NCBI GenBank assembly: GCA_000149265.1
Contig: CH003198.1
Span: forward strand, 4,071-68,070
Source: Ciona savignyi
Lineage: Eukaryota > Chordata > Ascidiacea > Phlebobranchia > Cionidae
Direction: 5' to 3'
DNA length: 64,000 bases
Shown: positions 1 through 9,900 of the stretch, piece by piece
Numbering within the stretch: position 1 is the stretch's first letter
Layout of the letters: each line of letters begins with the position of its first letter
Program-made: the position numbers and the translations under genes
The notes under the pieces: model-generated
Seen by the model: only the letters and a program-made list of their open reading frames with translations
Databases searched by the model: none
What the model was told of the DNA's origin: nothing

Positions 1-103
1 AATTATCACTCGCATCTTCGCGAAAGTGTAGACGTGTTTCTTTATGATAATACGTGCCAATACGATGTTACCCGTGAGCCCGCGGTAACAAAAGAAGAAA
101 TGG
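1..103 (+). other. Possible internal exon at the window edge
   Basis: The first 103 bases are open in frame 1 and end in ATG-G followed by a good donor (GTAAGT). The conceptual peptide is acidic and shows no motif I recognise. The stretch lies where the downstream part of the minus-strand TEX14-like gene should run, so it would be nested or overlapping. It may be chance. Confidence 0.2.
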
Positions 104-1255
104 GTAAGTATTTCTTCATTAAAACTCGTGCGGTCGGCGGTTAGCGCAGGACAAAACATGAATAAATTCCATAAACTTAATATGTTGAGTTTATTCAACG
201 ATGTATCAATTCCAATGGTAAGTATTTAATTTTGTTTCCAAATCTGGATTTTGGTTCAATCGTTTTACGGCGCATGGAACCTAACCGATTGAGTTTATTT
301 TTACGTCCGTGTTTAAATAACGAATTTATTAGTAGCCGAAACGTCTACAAATAAAGTAGACAAAAAAAACTACAAAAGAATAAGGTTATCATCACAGAAT
401 TCGTGAGCAGAAACCTAATGCGAAAAAAACAAGTTCAACGCTATGCCACGTCTTTATTCACTATTACTTTCTGCATATAACAATGCACTTTATTTTGTCA
501 TGAATCCACGATTCCTTTGTCATATATTGGCAAAGTATGCAACAGCTGCCATTGTAATGAAACAAAGTAAATGCGTGTTATACCTTATCCGAGTGCAATT
601 AATATTGAGAACCAGAAACAAAAACGTTCTTACGAGTGGCAACTGTTTTAGTGCGCTTAGGAATAATTAAATTCGTAAAAACGAAGCATTGGTTCTAGCG
701 CGATGGAAATATTTTAAACTGCTTTGTAATTAAATGCATCGTATATTTCCTCTTTTTAGAGCAATTTGAGTAGGCACATCATGTCGAAACGACAAAGACA
801 GACATTTATCAGTTATTTTAGCAAACGCAAAGCAAACCACGGCGGCCACGATTTGGCATAAAAGAGAAGACCGTTAGTCTGTTTATTAAGGATCGTGGAC
901 CTTTCCACGCTGGCGGGGAGAGAACAAATTTTTTCACTTCGCTTATTTATTAACGTTTTTTTAGGTTCTGTTACCTCTTATTTAACCGCGCTTAGTTCGC
1001 TTTGCCATGACAACTCTCAAGTCAGCCTGAAAGACAGTTATTTTGAAGATATTTCATTGGTCAACAAATGTAACTTCAAAAAAAATTCTCGCCCGAATTT
1101 TGTTTTCGCACCCTTACGCATTTGAGAAACTTGGCGCCTATGCCTGTACCCTTGTATATCGTGTCATCAGATTACCCATAAACGTGTCAGACATCAGATT
1201 TACCACAGGTTAACTTGGGGTTTAGTAAAATTTCTTTCTCAAAAACCTTAATTAT
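104..1255. other. No gene recognised; probable TEX14-like intron
   Basis: AT-rich sequence without a convincing exon on either strand. I looked on the minus strand for the kinase-domain exons expected after the exon at 1834-1976 and found none, so the next TEX14-like exon probably lies beyond the left edge. The short open stretches at 443-670 and 895-1125 have no family signature. Confidence 0.5.
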
Positions 1256-1845
1256 GAAGACTCACAGGTTAATATTGATGACTCGTCAGTTAATTACGAT
1301 GACTCACCAGTTAATATTAATGACTCACCAGTTAATTATGATGACTCACCAATTAAATATTGATGACTCACCACTTAATAATGATGACTCACCACTAAAT
1401 ATTGATGACTCACCACTAAATATTGATGACTCACCACTAAATAATGCTGACTCACCACTAAATATTGATGACTCACCACTTAGTATTGCTGACTCACCAG
1501 TCAATAATGCTGACTCACCACTTAATAATGATGACTCACCACTAAACATTGATGACTCACCACTAAATATTGCTGACTCACCACTAAATATTGATGACTC
1601 ACCACTTAGTATTGCTGACTCACCAGTCAATAATGCTGACTCACCACTTAATAATGCTGACTCACCAGTTAATAATGCTGACTCACCACTTAGTATTGCT
1701 GACTCACCAGTCAATAATGCTGACTCACCACTTAATAATGCTGACTCACCAGTTAATAATGCTGACTCACCAGTTAATATTGATGACTCACCACTTAATA
1801 TTGATGACTCACCACTCAATAATGCTGACTCACCAGTTGATGTTG
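1256..1845 (-). repeat. 21-bp minisatellite (about 28 units) on a TEX14-like splice donor
   Basis: About 28 head-to-tail 21-bp units. On the minus strand each reads roughly CTGGTGAGTCAGCATTATTAA. About 26 contain GGTGAGTCA, a consensus 5' splice site, and the last unit (highest coordinate) is the real exon-intron junction at 1834/1833. On the plus strand each unit carries TGACTCA, the AP-1/bZIP core. Because 21 is a multiple of three, several frames stay open on both strands (peptides repeating NNADSPL, MLTHQLI or SGESALL). These are treated as by-products of the repeat, not proteins. Confidence 0.9.
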
Positions 1846-4667
1846 ATCTCGGTGACGAGGAGATCGGAGGAAGATGCGAGTCTCCTCCCGATCCTCCTCT
1901 TCCCCTTCCTCCATCGCTTCATCGAGATCGTCTGACTCCCCCACCTCCCGGTGGTGACGATGTAATGAGGGGGGCTCTGTGATGTCACAATCACCACATT
2001 AACATAAACACCTCCAGCCCATTGGTCTAACGGTTAAGTGCATCGCCTTTTAATCGTAAGTTTGCAGGTACGAAACTGGTCGCTAGCTAGTCGATTGTGT
2101 CCTTGGGCAAGGCACTTTACGGACATTGCCTGAACCCAGCGGATTAATGGGTTCTACCAAATTGAAGGAACGTGTGAATCATACATAACACACTGCAATA
2201 GCTCCGGTAACCCGACGGTAGGCGCGAGGCGATCTGACGATTGCATGTGTGATAACTCCCATTGCGTTTTCCTATTGACCGACACAAACATGAAAATCCG
2301 ATCAAAATATCAATGGATTTTCCTTGTGCACAAATCATGGTTGGTCCATAAGGTTGCTTAGCTCTCCTATTGGGGGGTTCCCCACACCTGATATGTGAGG
2401 GTGGGTCCATGACTTGCACAGGTGAGGGAAGATGGGTGGATGATTGGGACCACCGCAGTGAACCCCATCTCGCTATGGTGGGGTGATCTCGCGCTGGAGT
2501 AGTTTCCGAACCCACACTGCGACAACTGGGTGTTTGGCGCCACCAAGCGGCCACCGGGGGAGCTATCGGGTGTCTTGCGAAGTAATCTGAAACCACATAT
2601 TATTTGTGCGACTTATTAGCTTATTGGTGGTGTTAAAGCACCAACAGACAGGTTGTGGGATTGAAACCAGCTGATGGCTTGTTGGTTGTAATTTGACGAT
2701 TGCCCGTGTGTTAACCCTCTTGATTTCCCATTGACGGGGATAAACATAAATATCACCACCTGGTTAGACTTGATGTCGAATGCTGAGTTGCGGAATGGTT
2801 GTTGGTATCAGTTGAGGTAATTTCCCTCAGGACTTCCCCTTCCCATTGATCCATCAGCTCCAACACCTGGATCCAACAAATCAACTTCAAATGATATCAA
2901 TTGGATTCATGGGAATTTAACTCCAGTGTGTTAGTTTAAGGTGAATATCAAACTTAAAGTTTAAGGTCATTAGTTTCAACATGGTGGGGTAGTGGGGCAA
3001 AATTCAATATAAAAAATAAAACAACACGTATAGCTAAGTGCAAGCAGTGACAGCCCCAAATCAGGAAATAAGTTTGTAAAACTTTCATGATTTTGCTAAC
3101 ATTGCGGTCGAAATGACATAAAAACAGACAATATTCTTAAGCACCAGTACATATGTGTGCAAGTATATAAATGGCCGACACTTTCAATCGCTATTATGAC
3201 ATCACCTTCTTGCTTCGTTTGTGACCAGCCTCAATCGCCCAATCACGCGGCAGCATGTCACGGTCGTCATGGAGACGGAGGTCCCCCCCGTTCCGCACGA
3301 GTAGTTGCAACAAAGAGGTGGAACTTGCGAACGCCGCAGCGTGGGTTGGAGTGCTACCGTCGTCACTTCGTCTGCGGGTTCCATATATTCCGGTGGTTGG
3401 CTTGGTTAGTGCGTCGCATTTCAGGGTTGCAGGTTTAAAACTGGTCCTAGCTGGTCGGTTGTGTACTTGGCCACTTAACCGAAATTGCCTGAACCCAGCG
3501 GAATAATGGGTTCTACTAAATTGAAGAAACGTGTGAATCAAACACAACTCGCTATCCTATCTTTATTACCTAAGCTACCAATACAAGTTTCGAACCCATG
3601 CTGGGCTCATCGCTGTGACTATTGTTTCTATCGAATTCGATATATAAATCAACCATGTTCATCACATTCTACAAATTATGTCAATGTAATATTTTCGCAG
3701 TTGTCCACAGTTGCTAAACCTTTGTCATATTTTTCATATTTTATGTTTAAACAACGCATTAAAATATCTTCAATTAAGCACAAAATCGCGGTTAGAAATC
3801 AAACAGATAGTTTAAATACCAGATGAAGGTGAAGGTACCTGTTGGGGTTGGCACCGAAATGTAGGAGAACTGCAGCACATTTGAAGTGCCCATTCATGCA
3901 GGTCACAAACAAAGGGGTTTGCCCACGACTGTTGTGCGAATCGACATTCAAACTGGTACCTGGACGAGTTATAAGGTGTTCGGTTGAAAAATATAATTAA
4001 ATATTATATAGCTAGAGGTTCAATTTTGAATTTCACTTTGAAGGCCAATAAAAACACATTTATCTTAATCAAACAAACTTAAGTGGGATTTCTTGCAAGC
4101 TTTTACAGACACACAGTATGAGAATCAAAAGTTTTAAATATTTTCATCCAGTATAGAGAAAGTTATAGTTCTTATGTCAGCTCGCATCACCTAAAACACT
4201 TCTAAGACAGTTTTCTATTTAAATAAACATTTCTTTTTAGTTTCAATTTAGTGTCGTAATATTTATAAAATTCCAAAGTATTAAAAAAGATTCAGAAATA
4301 GTAATTTTAAAATTTGGGTTGGGTTAATTATTTTACTATATATTCTCAGCTTATAATTAAAAGTATGCTGATTGCTGAATCACACAAGTGCCCATACAAC
4401 CACAAAATAATATTGCTATTTAAAAATATCTTGGTTTTGCACTTGACAATTGTCATGTTTTATAGAACCAATACTCAATACATTAATGAAATCAAAAGCT
4501 ATCTTTACATCATGCGAATAAATTTACTCACTTATTTCACTTGAAAAGAGTTGTTCAATTTTCTTACTTTTCCCCTCTTGAGCGTTCGCAAATAGCTGCG
4601 TGAGGACCACATTTGATGCTTGGACCCGACCCAGCGAAACTATGTTGCCTGGTTTGGTGGTGGGCAT
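1834..4667 (-). CDS. TEX14: TEX14-like protein, N-terminal part (ankyrin repeats and start of pseudokinase); runs off left edge
   Basis: TEX14 is an inactive-kinase protein of germ-cell intercellular bridges. Six exons, transcribed right to left: 4568-4667 (ATG at 4667), 3839-3959, 3206-3371, 2760-2866, 2388-2586 and 1834-1976. Phases agree at every junction and give 278 codons. Residues ~38-125 are ankyrin repeats with RGQTPLFVTCMNGHF, GANPN, DGSTPTHAAAF and GGDLRLHDDR; the last two are close to vertebrate TEX14. Next comes VLELMDQW (TEX14: IVEFMQRC), then CGFGNYSS (FGFGKFY), then the kinase-like start HYIVTTGRWGSQTISMKRW and SSDLLVTE. The remaining kinase and C-terminal exons are not in the window. 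The family call rests on remembered motifs. Other ankyrin kinases are less likely because of the GGDLRLHD block. Exon 6 ends at the first unit of the minisatellite. Confidence 0.8.
2015..2293 (+). mobile_element. tRNA-derived SINE, family A, near full length
   Basis: Reference copy for the commonest repeat here. It has a tRNA-like head (A-box-like GGTCTAACGGTTAAGTGC, B-box-like GCAGGTACGAAAC), then GGTCGCTAGCTAGTCG, GGACATTGCCTGAACC, CACTGCAATAGCTCCGG and CGATCTGACGATTGC, ending near ATAAACATGAATATCC with a TATCC-rich tail. Length is ~280-290 bp. I cannot assign a library name; a Ciona composite SINE such as Cics-1 is possible. It lies antisense in a TEX14-like intron. Confidence 0.85.
2690..2759 (+). 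mobile_element. SINE A 3' fragment touching a TEX14-like splice donor
   Basis: Only the 3' end of family A is present (GATTGCCCGTGTGTTAACCC to ATAAATATCACC). It is antisense to TEX14 and ends directly at the donor of the exon 2760-2866, so the first intron bases appear SINE-derived. Confidence 0.65.
3392..3556 (+). mobile_element. SINE A, 5' half
   Basis: Head with TTGGTTAGTGCGTCGC, B box GCAGGTTTAAAAC, then TTGCCTGAACCCAGCGG and ATTGAAGAAACGTGTG. It stops before the usual CCGGTAACCCGACGG block. Antisense within a TEX14-like intron. Confidence 0.75.
3557..3650 (-). mobile_element. Degenerate SINE B-like fragment
   Basis: Contains CAAGTTTCGAACCCATGCTGG, the reverse complement of a family B B-box, followed by a decayed body. 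Weak match. Confidence 0.35.
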
Positions 4668-4844
4668 GGTTGTGTCGTGTGCACTTACCGACTATTTAGG
4701 TCAACATTGGGGCAACGACACTTTTTGTGACACAATATTTTATGTGCTAGTACTTGTGTCAGTAATCAGGTAAATTTGGTAAAGTGAATCTATTTGACAA
4801 GGAAAACATATATGTTCCGACAGATTAATCTGGTGGATTTTTTC

Positions 4845-5095
4845 TTAGCCTTTCAGCCGAAGGGTTATAGGCACGAAACTGGTCGCTATCTGGCCGGTTG
4901 TGTCCTTGGGCAACCAACTTAACAGCCATTGCCAGAGTCTAGTTTAATGATTGGTTATACCAAAGTAAAGGAACGTCTCAATCATATACAACACACTGGA
5001 ATAACTCCGATAACCTAAAGGTGAGCGCGGGGTGATCTGACGATTGCCCTTGTGTTAAACGCCCATTGCGTTTTCCAATTCACGGAGATAAAACT
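4845..5095 (+). mobile_element. SINE A, diverged
   Basis: Recognisable from CAGCCGAAGGGTTATAGG through GTGATCTGACGATTGCCC and CACGGAGATAAAAC, with many substitutions. It lies just upstream of the TEX14-like first exon, antisense to it. Confidence 0.75.
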
Positions 5096-5109
5096 TTGTA
5101 TTACTTATA

Positions 5110-6230
5110 CTATCCTATAAGTTCAAGTAAATAAGACGTTGACAATTAAAAAAGTAATCTCCAAGTTATAAAACAGTAATCTACAAATTGTCAATTTTGG
5201 TCAGCGGGGTTAACACTAATTCTACTTAACGTCGCAGAAGACACCCGGGACATCTTGGCAAACTTTATTTGCACACGTTTTGCGTAATGCGAAATGCGGT
5301 AGGAATTATGCACGTTTTATGTCAATCTTATTTTAGTCCCCAGAGACAAAAATAATAAAAAGGATAAATTACCAGTAAAATACACCAAATCAAACCATTC
5401 TAAAAATGCGGGCAAAATAAAAATATCAGATTTTTACCTGACTATCTATTCCAGGCGCGCAATCAAGGAAAAGTGTTGAAGTCGGGATTTTCCACAACTC
5501 ACGCAACGGTTTGGGTAGGTCTATTCCGGAGGTGGGTTATCAGAAAATAAAAATAAAAAAATAAACATAGCGAACACGACTGCCAAATCTTAATAATTTA
5601 AATATTTTTTTAAGTTAAGCAATAAAAAGCCCTAAAGTGTGTGAAGGTGGTATGGAAGGGGAGGCGGCTTTAGTAGAAGTTGTGGCCCTGAGACTGTCTG
5701 TGGACCTGAGTGGAAAAAACTAACACGAAATTTGACCAATGTTAGTGGGTGGCTTAGTGAAATTCGTTAAAATTAGTTGGATTCTTTTTTCAATTCAATA
5801 TTGTAAAGCTGGCCTCCCCTCAGTTCTGGGTCGTGCTTGCACACTTTTATTCAAGATTATTTTAGGAATTTTGATGAATTAATTTTGATCAATGTAAGGT
5901 TTAACGGCCACGCCATTTTTTTCTCAGTGATACTATGTGTATTTACTGACGTGTTTTACCGACTGTAGTTTTGCCTTTTTATCCTTTATTCACTTACAAG
6001 AATTGTGCCATTCTCTTTAATGGGATTAAGACCGAAAAAATAACCTAAACGTCATCATCAAGAAAGTGGCGACTGGGGGAATTTTATTTTAAAGCAATAT
6101 GGACGTACTGCCTTGGTCCACACAATATATATGTTTAACGACCTTAAACAAGCTTTTACTTGCCATTTTAAACCCTAACTTTGTGGTTGTGCCTGTGGCA
6201 CATATGCAAACATTAGGTAATTCGTTTACC
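5110..6230. other. Intergenic, no gene recognised
   Basis: AT-rich DNA between the TEX14-like 5' end and the complement gene. Around 5810-5850 and 5935-5995 there are short matches to dispersed repeats seen again at 15.8, 38.1, 13.0 and 35.4 kb (CCCCTCAGTTCTGGGTCG; GACGTGTTTTACCGACTG). No convincing exon. Confidence 0.5.
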
Positions 6231-6263
6231 ATCAACTGGGATAAACATGCTGTTCCATACGGT

Positions 6264-6551
6264 GACCAGTCAACTGAACCCCTTACAACTGAACCCCTTA
6301 GAACTGAGCCCCTACAACTGAACCCCTTTACAACTGAACCCCTTTTAACAGAACCCTTTTAACTGAAAAGAGGGTTCAGTTGTAAAGAGGTTCAATTGAA
6401 ATGGGTTCAGCTATAAAGGGGTTCAGTTTAAAGGGGTTCAGTTAAAAGTAGTTCAGTTGTAAGGGGCTTAATTGTAGGGGTTCAGTTGTAAAGGGTTCAG
6501 TTGTAAGGGTTCAGTTGTAAGGGGTTCAGTTGTAAGGGGTTCAGTTGTCAT
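6264..6551. repeat. Inverted minisatellite of a GGGGTTCAGTTGTAA unit
   Basis: About six ~15-17-bp units in one orientation (AACTGAACCCCTTAC, 6264-6364) face about eleven in the other (GGGGTTCAGTTGTAA, 6368-6551) across a short centre. The DNA could fold into a long imperfect hairpin or cruciform. It lies ~260 bp upstream of the complement-gene TATA box. The flanking bases GTTCCATACG recur on both sides. Confidence 0.9.
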
Positions 6552-6808
6552 GGAACCGTTCCATACGCCCACTCAATCCACCAAACTCACCAACCTAATA
6601 ATATTCTTGGAGTGGGCGGGGCAAACAACATGGTCATAAATGGACAATATTAGCTCAAGAGGTTAAAGCGATAACAACAAGGAAATACTTTCCCGAGAAT
6701 TCCCCGTCCTCGTAACTCCATTTAAGTTGGTCGTTATCGTTAATCTATGCACACGACCTTTCTACAAGCATTTAATGAGACATAGGTCCAGACTTGAATC
6801 TCGTATCC

Positions 6809-6816
6809 TATATAAG
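6809..6816 (+). promoter_or_regulatory. TATA box of the C6-like complement gene
   Basis: TATATAAG lies 169 bp upstream of the start codon, so initiation would fall near 6840 with a leader of ~140 bases. No other good TATA is nearby. Confidence 0.6.
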
Positions 6817-6977
6817 TCCTCGCAGAAACGAAATTTTACTTTCGAAACGCATTCGGCAGCCAATCAGCTATATCCTTTGGTAGATTGAAGTACAGAGAAA
6901 TACTTTTCACATTTCCAACTTTTCAGAAATTAAGTTTGAAAATTAAAAAATAAATAAGTTTTCGAAGTTTCTTCACG

Positions 6978-9900
6978 ATGAAAAAGCTGTTGCTTTTCAC
7001 AATATTCCTTATCGTGGTGCTTTGCTTGTTGGACGGAAGTGACGCATGGAGAAGACGACGGCGACGACGACGCGCCCCTCCACCGCCGAAGATCAACTGC
7101 GCTGTAAGTATCAAGCATACTTTCATCTTGAAGGGGACTTGGATTTTTTCAGTTTTTTTAGGGAAAATAATTAAATAATTTTACAACCGTAAGATATTCG
7201 GTTCTGTATAAAAAAATATTCGCGGAAATATGGTCGCATTCATAAAGGACTCGTTGGTTTTGCTAATTTTACTTCATACTATGCTAGCGTCTTTGGTATT
7301 TTACAATAGAAAAAACATAAGTTTCAATGAAATTTATGTTTGTTGGGCGAGGGTCGTGTAATGGCTGGTAAAGTTAAAGGGTGAACGCATCTCGACAGCA
7401 TAAGTACTTTGCATTTGATCTGATACGAATATGATACAGGTGAGCGGCTGGAGTTCGTGGGGACCATGCAGTAAGACGTGCGGAACCGGTGGAAGTAAGA
7501 GCAGAAGCAGATGGATCACAACTTACCCCACGAACGGGGGGTATGGCTGTCCGACTCTGTACAGCTCATACAGATGCTTCGTGCAAAATTGCCCCATCGA
7601 TTGCAAATGGACGGCGTGGGGAGCGTGGTCTGATTGTAATGCTTGCTCCACGGGACGGGTAAGTTGCTGCTGCATGTCGCAGGGGATTGTGACCCAATAT
7701 ATATATATAATTATATTCATTTTTACCTAGTTCTACTAAAACTAAAAAAACGATCGACCGATTATTTTACAACACATTGTAATAGCTCTCGTAACCCGAC
7801 AGGGAGAACAAGTATAGAGGATTGTGATTTTTTACCAAGCCAAAGGTTCGGACCCGTGAAAGGCTCTTTACTGGGATTTCAGTACATGATTCGGTTTATG
7901 TACCCGCCGCGTTAATCGGCCACACCACCGTACCATGTCATCCAATACGTCGATGACAACGAATGTTTTGGTCGCAAGTTGGACATTTTTGATTTTACCC
8001 AATAATCTGATTTCCATTGCAAGTCCGACCACTTTGCTACTAGTTCCATTATAGAGGGGAAGGCTACCGAAAAGTAAATTAAGAACAAATTTACTTAATT
8101 TACGTATTTTTGCAGAGTCGGTTCAGGAACGTGTCCATTGCCGCGATGTTCCGAGGGAAGCCGTGTAGTGACTATGATCATGGGGTGAGCTCGTCATGCC
8201 CGGCAGCCAAGGAATGCCCGGTGGAATGCCCGGATGGACAGTTCAAGTGCAAGGACGGTGAGTTGCATCTCCGTATATTGCTCTGTAGAGTAATCGTACA
8301 CAACACACTGCAATAGTTTCGGTAACCCGACGGTGGACGTAAGGTAATCTGACGATTGCCCGTGTGGTAACGCTTCCTTACGTATTCGCGACGATTGTAA
8401 TAACTCTTCCGCGTTTTCGTATTGTCGAAATAAACAAGTATATCCTGGGACTTTTCTCCCGTCCAACTATTGGAATCAATATATTGTTTCCACCGGCAGG
8501 TCTCACGTGCATAAGATCCAGTCTTCGATGCAACGGGGACGATGATTGTACCGACAACTCCGACGAACGGTGTGATCAGAAAACTTCTCCGTGTGGGGGA
8601 ACCACCCCCTCGGTCATACCGAATGTCTATTTGGCTGGGGCCGGGTAAGTCGATGGAACTCAGATTCCTGTATATTTGGCCTAGTAAGATAGCTTAATTG
8701 GAAAGAACGTCGGCGCTTTGAAGACAGCTGATAGGTTTCAAGTGCTAGCTAGTCGGTTGTGTCCTTAGATAACACAATAAGCGGACATTGCCTGAACTCA
8801 GTAGACTAATGGGTTCTACTTAATTAAGGAACGTGTCTATCATACACAATACACTGCAATAGCTTTGTTAACTCGACGGTGGGCGCGAGGTGATCTGACG
8901 ATTGTCCGTGTGTTAACCCCCTTGGTTTTCCCCTTCACGGGGATAAACATGAATATCCTACCCTATTCTATCCTATTTCCAAAGGTTTGATATTACTGAT
9001 GGTATGACCGCTGGACAAATACTGGACAATCGAAAGTACAATGGAAGATGCGACAAAGTGTTCAGCGGAGATCACTTGACGTCATACCGGAGACCAGCGA
9101 ACATACAGTCTTACAGATTCCAGGTAGAAACATGGATATCATCTTCTAAATGGGTATTTATGATGAACCCATCATCAGTTTGGTATTTATAACCTTTAAT
9201 GGTGTAATTTGTTATGAATATAATGTTTAATGTAACGAAGAGTGATGTTGACGAATGGTTAACGCGACAGTATCATCAAAAGCTTCTGGTAACCTCATTA
9301 CCATCGGTTCGAAACTGCGCCAGTGCAAAAAATACATCTAAAATGATTCTGCTTAGCCAGGACAGCTATTGTTGGATTATTTAAATTTTCCCCATTTTTT
9401 CTAGATAATTTATAAATCTCAGCCAAGCTATTAGTTAATATACTTCGTATTTCTAGGTTCGCGTGGATACAAGTTTCACAACCCGATCGTACAACAGCGC
9501 TAAAGATTACGTCGAGGAACAACGAAAAGGAACCGAAATTGCACTGAGCGCATCAGTTTCAGCTGGAAGTAAGATATCAAACTCGTTATCTTTTATAACA
9601 AATACAAGCGAAATTTATCAGAAAACTTTGTGTTATTTTGGTGATAACAGCTTTATCGGGTTGAATGACCGCATTTACTGATCATAAATTACGCCCCCTT
9701 TGTACCTCTACGGTTTACGAGCATAATGACGTCGTTATTATCTTGTCAAAGGTTACTTAATGGGAATTCTGTTTCAGTTCCAGCCTTCGGGGAAGTTTCA
9801 GTTAAGTCTAGTTTCACCAACAACAAGAACACCAAACAAGTCATAAAACAATCATCAAATAAAGACGCAAAATTCTTCAAAGTTACGAGCACCGTTAAAT

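Noticed and set aside
1215-1982. A 255-aa plus-strand frame rich in DSPLN repeats, and a 157-aa minus-strand SGES repeat frame
   Set aside because: Both are read-throughs of the 21-bp minisatellite, whose length keeps frames open on both strands. The sequence is explained by the TEX14-like splice-donor array.
3157-3438. A 93-aa plus-strand frame
   Set aside because: It is antisense to the ankyrin exon 3206-3371, whose GGDLRLHD motif and phases are decisive.
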